NCBI RefSeq assembly: GCF_046524175.1
Contig: NZ_JBEFZF010000010.1
Span: 1 to 64,000, forward strand
DNA from: Spongiivirga sp046524175
GTDB lineage: Bacteria > Bacteroidota > Bacteroidia > Flavobacteriales > Flavobacteriaceae
Reading direction: 5' to 3'
Length of the DNA stretch: 64,000 nucleotides
Shown one piece after another: positions 28,105 to 36,976 of this stretch. The position numbers and the translations under genes are program-made. The notes below the pieces were generated by a model. It did no database searches. It saw only the letters and a list, made by a program, of their open reading frames with translations, and was not told the DNA's origin. Each line of letters opens with the position of its first letter. Position 1 is the stretch's first letter.

Positions 28105-28137
28105 CAAAGATATATTAGTAAATCGTTTAAAAACAAA
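28105..28137 (-). promoter_or_regulatory. Vegetative promoter of the 39-codon mini-gene
   Basis: On the minus strand TTTG (28137-28134), 21 bases, then TATCTTTG (28112-28105), an exact TAnnTTTG match. Predicted transcript start about 15-20 bases before the ATG. Confidence 0.65.
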
Positions 28138-28414
28138 TAATATCGATGTAATGCATAAAAATTTAACATTTGTTAAAATCTAAGTAGGTCTTCATCGATA
28201 CTACACTTATATAACAACCAGCTTTTGTTTTACCCTACCTATCTAGAAAACAAATAATTACAAATTACTACTAATATGGATGATTCAATATTTATCGTTC
28301 TGAATATCAAGTTATTAACATTGATTTGTTGATGAAATAAAAAATGTTAAAAAATTAAAAGCGAAACGCTCCCGCTTTTTAATCATCTAAAAAATAAAAA
28401 CTGAGTACAAAAAA

Positions 28415-28440
28415 AGAACCCTGACTGCTGCCAGAGTTCT
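28415..28440 (-). terminator. Terminator of the reprolysin-type metalloprotease gene
   Basis: AGAACCCTG / CAGAGTTCT stem (one mismatch) with an A run at 28409-28415 that becomes a U tract on the minus strand, 23 bases after the stop codon. Confidence 0.8.
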
Positions 28441-28462
28441 TTACATTTGGATAGTTACTTAG

Positions 28463-31400
28463 TTACTGTTTTACCAGTTTCTTTCTAATAAGTTCTTCAC
28501 CATCGTTTACTTCTATAATGTAAACACCAGAGCGAAGCTTACTTACATTGATCGCAGTACTTTTAGTAGTACCCGATTTTACGGTTTGACCAATTAGGTT
28601 CATTATTCGATATTGACCCGTTGCCGAATCTGGTAAGGTCACAAATAATTCATTACCCTTTACTGGATTTGGATATACATTAAATCCTGCTTCAAAATCT
28701 TCCAAATTAGCATTTTCATCTAATCTACTTATAAAGTTAATGGTGTCTTGAGCATATCCTCTTGACGATGCACCGTTAATACCTGTGATGGTAACTTGAT
28801 CTATATATACTTGATCTCCATTAGCAGTAGCATCACATTGCAAACGGAAACGGCCTCCGTTGGTTAAGTTTACTTGACCAGCATTTAGGTTAACGGTCGC
28901 TTCATAGAAAATCCCATTTTCAAAATCAGTACCTCTGGCATAGGTGGCTACGGTTGTAAATCCGGAACCATCATCATATAGTAACCAGAAATCTTCGCCG
29001 TTTTCCATACTGTTTGCATAAAAATAGAACTTAAACTCTATTTGCTGGTATGGTGCAAGATTGAATCCAGGAGATGTCATTGAAGATGCTACTCCTGAAT
29101 TATCACGAAGTCTAATTGAATAGGTGCCTTCAAACGATCTAGAACCTGCATAACGCGCACAATCGGAACCTCCGTCGATCCATCCATCAAATCCTGTTTC
29201 GAAGAATCCTTCAAATAGTAAATCACTTCCACCACCTGCTGGCAGCGTAGTTACATTAACCGCATTACTAGCAGTAGATTCATTTCCTGCGGCATCTTTT
29301 GCAATAACTGTAAAAGTATATGCAGTGTCGGCTGTGAGGCCAGAAGCAGTATATGAAGTTCCTGAAACGGTTCCCACAACGCTTCCGTCTTGATATACAT
29401 CGTAAGCTGTTACGGCAACATTATCTGTCGAAGCATCCCAAGAAAGATCAGTAGATGTTTGGGTTATATTAGCTGCAGCCAGATTTGTTGGCGCCGTTGG
29501 CGCTTCTGTATCAACAAAAGGTGCATCGGTAGTCACACTTATCGTGTTACTCTGAGCCGACTCGTTGTTAGCAGCATCTCTAGCGGTTACATAAAAATCA
29601 TATGTCGTTTCAGCAGTTAATCCCGTCACGCCATATGAAGTTCCGGTAACGGTTACAACAAGAGCACCATCTTGATATACATTATATCCGGTTACAGCAA
29701 CATTGTCTGTTGACGCATCCCAAGAAAGGTCAGTTGTTGTTTCGCCAGTATTCCCGGCAGTTAAATTTGCAGGAGCAGTTGGTGCTTCCGTGTCAACAAA
29801 AGGAGCTTCAGTCGTAACACTAACTGTGTTACTCTGTGCAGAACTATTTCCTGCAGCATCTCTTGCAATCACATAAAACTCATAAGTCGTTTCAGCAGCT
29901 AAACCTGTTACATTATAAGATGTCCCTGGCACAGTAGTAATTAGACTTCCATCCTGATATACATCATAACCGGAAACCGCAACATTATCTGTCGAGGCAT
30001 CCCAGGAAAGATCGGTTGTTGTTTCTCCTGTATTTGCTGCTGTAAGATTCGCCGGAGCTGTCGGTGCTTCCTCATCAACCACACCACTACTTAATATGAT
30101 CCCGTAATCTTCAACTTCACCATAAGTAAAAGTTTCACAAGCTGTTGGTATGCTGTTGTATTTCATTGATACCCGCATAGCCGTTAATCCCGTAGAAGTT
30201 CCTGACGGCACGGAGAAGCTTCCGCTAACCGGAGTTGAAGTCGTTGCGTTTTGCGTAAATACTTGTTCACCTGCATCGTCAAAATCCCCATCACGGTTAT
30301 AGTCAATCCAAACAGAATAGCCTTCACGATATGTTGTCGATCTCCATTCAGGAGTAATCGTTATTGTGTAATTGTCTCCTTGATTTAATGTTGTGGATAT
30401 CGCTTTAAAATCAGAATATCCACCTAACGAATTATCAGAACTGTTATCAATATCTCCTAGTTGAACTCGCGCTATCCATTCGTCATTAACACGATTTCCT
30501 TGAGAGTCACAATAGTTTAATTGAACATTTGTTGTTGTAAAGTTTATAGATGCTGAATAATCCGATGGTCCGTTATCACTACATGTGCTTCTAACTTGAA
30601 CTTCATATGAAGTTTCTTCCGTTAGCCCAGAAATACTAATTGTGTTATCGCTTACTGTTTGATCTGTCCAAGCAGTTGTTCCTGTTTGACGGTAGCGAAC
30701 ATCAAAGCTTGCGCCTAAAATCTGATCCCAAGTAATAGTTGCTGTACTCGACGTAATATTAGAAGCGGCAACATTTGTTGGCGTCGTTGCCACACAATTC
30801 ACCTCACCTTCAATAGAGAAATCTGCATCTGATATATCGAAGAATACATTATTTGATGCTTTTACCATTATACGGTTTTGAGTCCCGATTTCATTAGGCA
30901 CTATGATATCATGAGATCCATCATTAGCTACATTAGTTGCTAGTGATATAGGGTAGGTGTCTCCTCCATCAGTTGATAAGAAAATATCAACGTTCGCAGC
31001 ATTTATTCCGTTTCCTGTGGTACCAGCCACATCCCAACTTACTGTTCTAGTTTGATTGGCAAACCAAGTAGTTGCTGTATTTGGTGAATTTACCACGAAC
31101 GGTCCCGCACTAGCAGTGACATTTACAGTAACATCATCACTGTTATTGGCACCACCACCAGCAACGTTATCACGTACTGTAAGTCTAAATGTAAGTGCTC
31201 TTGAAACCGCTGGTACTTGCTCCCATCTCCATCCTGTCGCTCCGGTTTTTATCGTTTCTAATCTTGGGAAGTAGCGCTTAGTATCAGCTGTTGGATTGAA
31301 CGATCTAAATGCTACTCCACTGGTATTATTTGCATTTGGTATGGTAGTTTGCGCATTGTTTGAATCAAACTGCTCCCAGCAAAAGGTAAGTGAGTTTCCG

Positions 31401-32707
31401 TCCGCGTCACTGCCCCCGCCTTCCAGAACAAAAGGTGTTCCCGCAGGAATGGTAACATCGGCCCCTGCATCAGCAGTTGGCACTGCATTACCCGTAGCCG
31501 TTTCTACTTGACAACTTTCACCGCGTACATTTATTAATACTTGCTGTATTGAAAATGCATGAAAATACGGATCACTGTTTGGTTGAACATCGGTGTTTGG
31601 TCCTGTGATACCAGCATATCCCATAATAGTGGTACCACTACCAGGCTCCATTTGAGCTCCAGTTCCTTCGTTTCCGCCATGGGTCCATGTGTGGTTAGCT
31701 CCTAATTGATGTCCAATTTCATGTGCAACAAAATCAATATCAAACGGATCTCCTTCCGGATTTGTTCTCGAGGTAAATGCACTACCTTTTCTTCCTGTAG
31801 TACACACTTCCCCAATAAATCCAGCACTACCACTATTTCCTCCTTGCACAAATACATGCCCAATATCGTAATTGGCATCACCAATTACATTATCCAGAGT
31901 TTGCTGTGCTTGACTATTAAAGCTTCCGGTATATGGGTCCGTTGCAGGATCGGTATAAATAACCTGATCATTATTGGCCACTATAACCGTTGTCATACCA
32001 AAATCAACTTCAAAAACACCATTTACACGAGTCATAGTAGTATTGATGGCTGCTAATGCATCAGCAACCGTACCGCCATGATATTGAGTGTATTCTGCCT
32101 GGGCAGAAATGGCAATTCTAAAGGTTCTAAGTAAGCCGTCGTCTGCATTTCTTTCGGTGCTTGCTCCCAATTGTGGAGTATGTTTATTATCTACCAAACA
32201 CTCGAAGTCATGTGGCGTACGAGGACGATCTTGTCTTTTGTAGATCGTGTACTGACTTCCGTCCTTGGTGTATGGCTGTATAAAAGTAGCAGGTTTAACA
32301 CCTGATAGTACCATACTATTTAATCCCTTGTGTGACACACTAAAACGAATTACCGCAGAAGGATCATCAATACCTTGACCGGCATACGATTTAATATTAG
32401 GAAACTTTGCAGCTAAGGCAGGATGCATGGTTGATGCTTCCTTTACCATGAATCGTTCCATAGTCCCATCTGCATTCGGAAATGAAATTACAATTCCCGA
32501 TTTCGAGGTATCTAAACCACGTTTTGGTGCTTTGACTAATGCCCGTTTTAGATTTTCAACATCTAATGTCATGATTTGGTCGGTGGGTACTTGATCAGGA
32601 TTCGCCAAAATTTGTGATCTGCTAACACTGGTAGCAGGACCCCAAAATGATTGTGAAAATGACACCCCTACCGTTAGCAAGAAAACTAAGGATAATAGTT
32701 TTTTCAT
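28463..32707 (-). CDS. Secreted reprolysin-like (M12B) metalloprotease with GEVED, FN3 and T9SS sorting domains
   Basis: A 1414-residue exoprotease. Signal peptide 1-19; propeptide-like domain to about 190; zinc protease domain about 195-400 with HEIGHQLGANH (His329, Glu330, His333, His339) and a Met-turn at IMGYAG (Met362). Then an Ig/PKD-like region (about 410-535), a further beta domain (about 540-630), FN3 (about 640-725), GEVED (about 780-870), three tandem FN3 repeats of 94 residues (about 875-1160), a jelly-roll-like module (GFFETGFDGWIDGGSDC) and a T9SS type A sorting domain (YPNPVKG...GVYIIEV). Modules from the GEVED domain onward closely match the S8 protease 3 kb away, so the two share a surface-targeting and binding tail. 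Confidence 0.93.
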   Translation of the reverse strand: MKKLLSLVFLLTVGVSFSQSFWGPATSVSRSQILANPDQVPTDQIMTLDVENLKRALVKAPKRGLDTSKSGIVISFPNADGTMERFMVKEASTMHPALAAKFPNIKSYAGQGIDDPSAVIRFSVSHKGLNSMVLSGVKPATFIQPYTKDGSQYTIYKRQDRPRTPHDFECLVDNKHTPQLGASTERNADDGLLRTFRIAISAQAEYTQYHGGTVADALAAINTTMTRVNGVFEVDFGMTTVIVANNDQVIYTDPATDPYTGSFNSQAQQTLDNVIGDANYDIGHVFVQGGNSGSAGFIGEVCTTGRKGSAFTSRTNPEGDPFDIDFVAHEIGHQLGANHTWTHGGNEGTGAQMEPGSGTTIMGYAGITGPNTDVQPNSDPYFHAFSIQQVLINVRGESCQVETATGNAVPTADAGADVTIPAGTPFVLEGGGSDADGNSLTFCWEQFDSNNAQTTIPNANNTSGVAFRSFNPTADTKRYFPRLETIKTGATGWRWEQVPAVSRALTFRLTVRDNVAGGGANNSDDVTVNVTASAGPFVVNSPNTATTWFANQTRTVSWDVAGTTGNGINAANVDIFLSTDGGDTYPISLATNVANDGSHDIIVPNEIGTQNRIMVKASNNVFFDISDADFSIEGEVNCVATTPTNVAASNITSSTATITWDQILGASFDVRYRQTGTTAWTDQTVSDNTISISGLTEETSYEVQVRSTCSDNGPSDYSASINFTTTNVQLNYCDSQGNRVNDEWIARVQLGDIDNSSDNSLGGYSDFKAISTTLNQGDNYTITITPEWRSTTYREGYSVWIDYNRDGDFDDAGEQVFTQNATTSTPVSGSFSVPSGTSTGLTAMRVSMKYNSIPTACETFTYGEVEDYGIILSSGVVDEEAPTAPANLTAANTGETTTDLSWDASTDNVAVSGYDVYQDGSLITTVPGTSYNVTGLAAETTYEFYVIARDAAGNSSAQSNTVSVTTEAPFVDTEAPTAPANLTAGNTGETTTDLSWDASTDNVAVTGYNVYQDGALVVTVTGTSYGVTGLTAETTYDFYVTARDAANNESAQSNTISVTTDAPFVDTEAPTAPTNLAAANITQTSTDLSWDASTDNVAVTAYDVYQDGSVVGTVSGTSYTASGLTADTAYTFTVIAKDAAGNESTASNAVNVTTLPAGGGSDLLFEGFFETGFDGWIDGGSDCARYAGSRSFEGTYSIRLRDNSGVASSMTSPGFNLAPYQQIEFKFYFYANSMENGEDFWLLYDDGSGFTTVATYARGTDFENGIFYEATVNLNAGQVNLTNGGRFRLQCDATANGDQVYIDQVTITGINGASSRGYAQDTINFISRLDENANLEDFEAGFNVYPNPVKGNELFVTLPDSATGQYRIMNLIGQTVKSGTTKSTAINVSKLRSGVYIIEVNDGEELIRKKLVKQ
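29236..30081 (-). repeat. Three tandem FN3-coding repeats of 282 bases
   Basis: Equivalent bases recur at 29511, 29793 and 30075, exactly 282 bases (94 codons) apart. Units encode DTEAPTAPANL-type FN3 domains. Similar DNA in the S8 protease has a 279-base period. Confidence 0.85.
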
Positions 32708-33003
32708 TTTTAGGTGATTAATGATTAGTTAAATAATTTTATGAAGGGAAGCAAAAATGTTAAAAAAATAACAAATATTAGGGCAATACGGTAATTTTTC
32801 GATGAAATACCGGCTATTTTAAGAAATACAAAATATCTAGATAGTCTTAGTTAAGAATTAACAATAATCCCTTTATATTTTTAAATCAACGTGTACTTTC
32901 ATTTTTTACGAAGAATATGGCACATTCTTCAAATAAATTGAACATCAAATAGTTATTCATATATCTACTTATTTGATTAATTTAAAAGCAAAATCCATTC
33001 ATT
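32708..33003. other. Divergent promoter region of the metalloprotease and ThuA genes
   Basis: 296 bases without a gene. It contains a dyad GAAGAAT-N7-ATTCTTC at 32910-32930 and GTTAA-GAA-TTAAC at 32850-32862. On the minus strand CATTTTTG about 50 bases before the metalloprotease start is a one-mismatch -7 element. No strong plus-strand promoter is seen. Confidence 0.5.
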
Positions 33004-33750
33004 ATGAAATTCGTTACTCTTTTAATATCCATTACGCTTTTATTTAATTGTAACCAGAAAGCAACGAATGAAACGCCCGAAGAAAACGATCCAATCCAGG
33101 CCGAAAAAGTATTGGTTTTTACCAAAACGGAGGGATTTAGGCATAATTCCATAGAAGATGGAGTCGCTTTGTTAAAAACACAAGCGGGTTCAAATAATTT
33201 TGAAGTAACCCATACAGAGGATGCCAGTGTTTTTAATGACAATAATTTAAGGGACTATAAGCTTGTGATTTTCTTGAGCACTACGGGTGATATTTTAAAT
33301 GATAATCAACAAGAGGCATTCAAAAAATTTATTAACAATGGTGGTGGTTTCGTGGGTGTGCACGCCGCTACTGATACCGAGTATGATTGGCCTTGGTATG
33401 GCCAATTGGTTGGCGGTTATTTTGAAAGTCATCCGCAAACTCAAGAAGCAACTATTCAAATAGTCAAAAATGACCATCCCTCAACCCAACATCTGTCTTC
33501 AACCTGGACGCGTACAGATGAATGGTACAACTTTAAAGATCTCAATCAAAGCACTACCACACTTTTAAACTTAGATGAAACTAGTTATGAAGGCGGCAAT
33601 AATGGGGACAACCATCCTATTGCATGGTTTCATGAGTATGATGGCGGACGCGTATTTTATACTGGCTTAGGTCACACCAAAGAAAGTTATGAGGAAGAAG
33701 CTTTTAAACAACATTTGTTAGGAGGCATTTTCTATGCCCTCAACCGATAG
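33004..33750 (+). CDS. ThuA-domain lipoprotein
   Basis: A 248-residue lipoprotein with lipobox LFNC (Cys16) followed by a ThuA-like (class I glutamine amidotransferase fold) domain over about residues 35-245. Family marks are VLVFTKTEGFRHNSI, the GGGFVGVHAATDTEYDWPWY core and the C-terminal GGRVFYTGLGHTKESY. In this phylum such proteins are tied to breakdown of sugars or glycosides, but no activity can be assigned. It is a single-gene unit, ending one base before the convergent membrane-protein gene. Confidence 0.9.
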   Translation: MKFVTLLISITLLFNCNQKATNETPEENDPIQAEKVLVFTKTEGFRHNSIEDGVALLKTQAGSNNFEVTHTEDASVFNDNNLRDYKLVIFLSTTGDILNDNQQEAFKKFINNGGGFVGVHAATDTEYDWPWYGQLVGGYFESHPQTQEATIQIVKNDHPSTQHLSSTWTRTDEWYNFKDLNQSTTTLLNLDETSYEGGNNGDNHPIAWFHEYDGGRVFYTGLGHTKESYEEEAFKQHLLGGIFYALNR

Positions 33751-33751
33751 T

Positions 33752-36028
33752 CTAGTTTTTCTTACTTGCCAAAGCAGTTATTAACCATATCATTCCAAGT
33801 AATAGGAAAATTAAACCAAAAGGATCATCAAAACCACGTAGGCCTGCTCGAATAAAACCAAGTAATGCCATGACTAACGCACCTTTCCAACTGCCAAAAA
33901 AACCTCCTTTTTTAGTTTGAGCACTTAATTCAATCTGTCGTTTTGCCTGTTTTTCGTCTTGAACATAATCGGAACAATAGGTTTCAAAAGCTGGTCTTTC
34001 ATTTGTGAGTGAGCAAAGAAGTCCTTCAGCACTCATGGTTCTATTGTTACATGTTTTACATAAAACCAATCGATCTTCTAATGAACTAAATGATTGTGAT
34101 TTTAACTTATCTATCGATAAATTTTCAGCAATAAACGCTACCTGATTAAATGATGTCTCATAGGTGCCAATATATCGATACCTGGCAATGAAGATCATGA
34201 TCAAGGTTGCGACCAATACTATATTCAACAATAACACTAATAGTGAAAGTGATATTCTTGAAATGCCTAGTTCAAAACCTCCAAAAAGCGTTGCAACTAA
34301 TGAAATAGTTCCACCTAAAATTGCAAAAAGGTACCAGACTGCAATACCATAGCTCACAATCTCTAAAAACTTGGTGGTTTTAGAAAGCGGTGATTTATTT
34401 TTCAGTGCCGTATTAATGTTGTTAGCGTATACAACTACAACGGCTAAAACAAAAACGGATGCCAGCAAACGCAAGACATAACCATCGCGTACATAACTAA
34501 AACCAAAATCAGTCTTAGAAATTAGCAGGATTATTTTAATGCTTATCGCTATTATAAGTCCAATAAAAGCCATCTTCCAATATGACTTTTGTTTTTCAGT
34601 GAGTGTTTTAGGTTCAAATGGTTTGGCTATTTTCTTACCAAAATCAAGCGCAGAAATTGTTTGCTGTCCTTCTTCCCCAGAAAAATCATGATCATAGGTA
34701 AAAACATCAAAATGAAACACGGAAATCCATAATAAGGTGTAAATCATATTATAAATTAAAACTGCAGTTAACACACCGGAAGGGGCAAATGGAATAATCA
34801 ACAGTAATAGTGCATTCAGACCAAACAGAATGGTCGCTGTACGTGAATATGCAAAATACAGTGCGAGTGCAACGATACTTAACACTCCAGAAATGAGTCC
34901 AACTACGATAGGATCAATATTAGAACCTCCTCGAATCAATCGCACTACTATACCCAGAATGATGATTATATAAAACACTACTTTAATCTGATCATTCTTA
35001 GTGCTATTTTTAAATAAGGCCGTGACCTTATCTATTTTATCACCTATACTTAGGTTTTCAGGAAGATTTACAAAAAACGTTATGTATAACCAGATAAAGA
35101 AATTAATGATCGGCAGGTTTATAAAAATAAACTTCCAGCCGGGTTTAATTCCTTTTGAAACGAAATATGAGGTTAAAAAATTTCTATAAATAAGCGAAAA
35201 GAAATATGCCGCAGTTATGATACTTACTACCCAAATATACAGTTGTATTTGATCATTCCCAGCGCCTATACCCCAACGTCTTTCTAATCGACTAATTAAA
35301 GAAAAAATAAGGGTAAGAATCACCATTCTCGATGTCCAGAAAACAACGCTAAACTCAAGGTTTGACAGATTCGATATTCTTAATTTTTTAAACTGAAATG
35401 CATTATTTTCAGCACTTAAAATCGCGTTATGTAAGTAAAAGAATGCTATAAACTGAGGGATAACCATCAGTTTATAAAACAACATTGGCATTGGTGCGAT
35501 AAAGACCCCTCCTTCATCAAAAACAAAAAGTTTTCTAAAGGGACTGCTATATCTAAAAAGACCACTTATAAATTCATTAATTTCATAAGCATTGCCCATT
35601 GCAATACCGGCAATAATTAGGTATACTATAAAATACCAAAGTCCTTTCGCGTTTTTATGATAAACGAAACCAAAAACTAGAAACGGTATACTATAAATAA
35701 TGGTATTTATAATGGCATAGGGGGTCAATCCCTTTGATAAATAAGGGATAAAGATGTCGGCCAGTCGTAATAAGGCAATCAGGACAATGGCTATAAAACC
35801 ATATTCTGCGGCCTTTTTATTCGCCACATGTTCACGAATAAAGTACCAAAGTAAAAATGTCGGTGCGTACGAAATAATCCAGTTGGTAATTCTTACCAAC
35901 TTGTGCTCATAGGTTAAATCGAATATTACCCTTAAGATAACATCAACTAACACATCAAATAACGCAATAGATAATAAGAGAAAAAACAACCACTTGATTG
36001 TAGTGGTTTGGGGCTTGTTTAGTAACAT
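33752..36028 (-). CDS. Large polytopic membrane protein with a cytosolic Cys-rich insert
   Basis: A 758-residue inner-membrane protein with roughly 16-18 hydrophobic segments; I do not recognise the family. Between the last main segment and the C-terminus is a soluble region with CKTC and spaced Cys (GLLCSLTNERPAFETYCSDY), arranged like a small zinc-binding element. A final segment (FIRAGLRGFDDPFGLIFLLLGMIWLI) ends the protein. The Cys section with 'FETYCSDY' is also seen at the end of other flavobacterial membrane proteins. The gene is convergent with ThuA and is followed (upstream) by the outer-membrane protein gene with a 74-base gap. Confidence 0.75.
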   Translation of the reverse strand: MLLNKPQTTTIKWLFFLLLSIALFDVLVDVILRVIFDLTYEHKLVRITNWIISYAPTFLLWYFIREHVANKKAAEYGFIAIVLIALLRLADIFIPYLSKGLTPYAIINTIIYSIPFLVFGFVYHKNAKGLWYFIVYLIIAGIAMGNAYEINEFISGLFRYSSPFRKLFVFDEGGVFIAPMPMLFYKLMVIPQFIAFFYLHNAILSAENNAFQFKKLRISNLSNLEFSVVFWTSRMVILTLIFSLISRLERRWGIGAGNDQIQLYIWVVSIITAAYFFSLIYRNFLTSYFVSKGIKPGWKFIFINLPIINFFIWLYITFFVNLPENLSIGDKIDKVTALFKNSTKNDQIKVVFYIIIILGIVVRLIRGGSNIDPIVVGLISGVLSIVALALYFAYSRTATILFGLNALLLLIIPFAPSGVLTAVLIYNMIYTLLWISVFHFDVFTYDHDFSGEEGQQTISALDFGKKIAKPFEPKTLTEKQKSYWKMAFIGLIIAISIKIILLISKTDFGFSYVRDGYVLRLLASVFVLAVVVVYANNINTALKNKSPLSKTTKFLEIVSYGIAVWYLFAILGGTISLVATLFGGFELGISRISLSLLVLLLNIVLVATLIMIFIARYRYIGTYETSFNQVAFIAENLSIDKLKSQSFSSLEDRLVLCKTCNNRTMSAEGLLCSLTNERPAFETYCSDYVQDEKQAKRQIELSAQTKKGGFFGSWKGALVMALLGFIRAGLRGFDDPFGLIFLLLGMIWLITALASKKN

Positions 36029-36102
36029 GATTTGGGGTTTAAATCGGCGCCAAATCTATTAAAAAAATACTAACAGCCTAATATTTACTCTTTAAACTGC
36101 AA

Positions 36103-36873
36103 TTAACTACCGTTTTCACTCACAGTTCTACGCTTACTATTCACAGCAGTTAATTGCGTTTTTCTTTTTTCGGGAAGTGTCCATGCACAGCGAAGCAGGT
36201 AATATTCATTGTCAAGCGTTATCGAATTTCCATAAGATACGTCAAGTTGAAGCCCTTCTGAAAATGCATAGCTTAACCCAATATCTGCATTCAATAGTTC
36301 GCCGACATTAATCGTTTGAAAAACTTCTAGATATGTACTTAACTTATTTGTTAAACCTAGATTAGAAGCCAACGTATACGACCATTCTTCTTCATTATTA
36401 AAAGTTGTGGTATACGCTAGATTAACCCCTATAATTGCATTGCCCGAAAGTTGGTACGATGCCAGTGCAGCTAGACCGTATTGCATTTTGAATGCTTCAT
36501 CAGCTAATTGATTTACAGGAAAGTTAACCGATGGCAGCACAGATGCTGTAAAAAGCGATTTTTTGTCTTGATAGAGTTGAAATTTAGCTCCTAGTGTAAG
36601 CTGATTTACATTTAATGCTTCACGCTCTTCAAAACTAAGCTGCTCATATTGGTTAGTAAGTTGAAGCTCGACCTTGGATGAGAGCCCGTATCGAAAAAGC
36701 ATATTTAATGTGGTTACAATTTCATTTTCAAGTCGATTGTTTAAAGTAGATGCAAAACTTTCTACCTGAAAACTTGCCTGTTCATTGGTTGATGGAAATT
36801 CAGTTTGGTCCTGGGGAAAAACAGCTGTCGACATTGCTGACAGCAAAATAATGAGTTTGGTTTTTAATGGCAT
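36103..36873 (-). CDS. Outer-membrane beta-barrel protein of the 'transporter' (MetA-pathway) type
   Basis: A 256-residue exported protein: signal peptide 1-20, then alternating beta-strand pattern with a final aromatic strand set (SYGNSITLDNEYYLLRCAWTL). It resembles PF13557 'phenol MetA degradation-pathway' barrels, which in this phylum are annotated simply as transporters. A polar Arg/Lys-rich tail of about 25 residues follows the last strand. No substrate can be named. It lies between the astacin-type protease and the large membrane protein, with no strong sign of co-transcription with the former because a 12-bp hairpin separates them. Confidence 0.65.
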   Translation of the reverse strand: MPLKTKLIILLSAMSTAVFPQDQTEFPSTNEQASFQVESFASTLNNRLENEIVTTLNMLFRYGLSSKVELQLTNQYEQLSFEEREALNVNQLTLGAKFQLYQDKKSLFTASVLPSVNFPVNQLADEAFKMQYGLAALASYQLSGNAIIGVNLAYTTTFNNEEEWSYTLASNLGLTNKLSTYLEVFQTINVGELLNADIGLSYAFSEGLQLDVSYGNSITLDNEYYLLRCAWTLPEKRKTQLTAVNSKRRTVSENGS

Positions 36874-36926
36874 AGCGCTGGTGTTTGGCCATACCTACGA
36901 GGTTTTTTGTAATAGGGTTTGGTTTT

Positions 36927-36961
36927 GGTCAATTAAAGCCTACTAAAGACTTTAATTGACC
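36927..36961. repeat. 12-bp perfect hairpin between the astacin-type protease and outer-membrane genes
   Basis: GGTCAATTAAAG (36927-36938), 11 bases, CTTTAATTGACC (36950-36961). There is no U tract on either side, so it may act as a 3'-end-protecting or weak terminator hairpin for the protease message. Confidence 0.6.
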
Positions 36962-36976
36962 GACCAATAATTGTAT

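Larger units (their letters stand above)
27555..28462. other. 0.9-kb gap holding a minus-strand mini-gene and several hairpins
   Basis: No long open frame. It holds the 39-codon gene at 27963-28082 with its own promoter and terminator, a palindrome AGACGA-G-TCGTCT at 27658-27670, an inverted repeat AAAAAATGTGAATTTTTT at 27735-27752 that may end the ABC gene, a hairpin with AAAAGCG/CGCTTTT at 28357-28379, and the terminator of the metalloprotease gene at 28415-28440. Confidence 0.6.

Noticed and set aside
28276..28332. 18-codon plus-strand ORF (ATG at 28276) followed by a hairpin at 28357-28379
   Set aside because: Too short and without a convincing promoter; kept only as part of the gap description.
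29236..30081. Regular 282-base spacing suggesting a CRISPR-like or other non-coding array
   Set aside because: Repeats are in frame, code for FN3 domains and are too long and too diverged for CRISPR.
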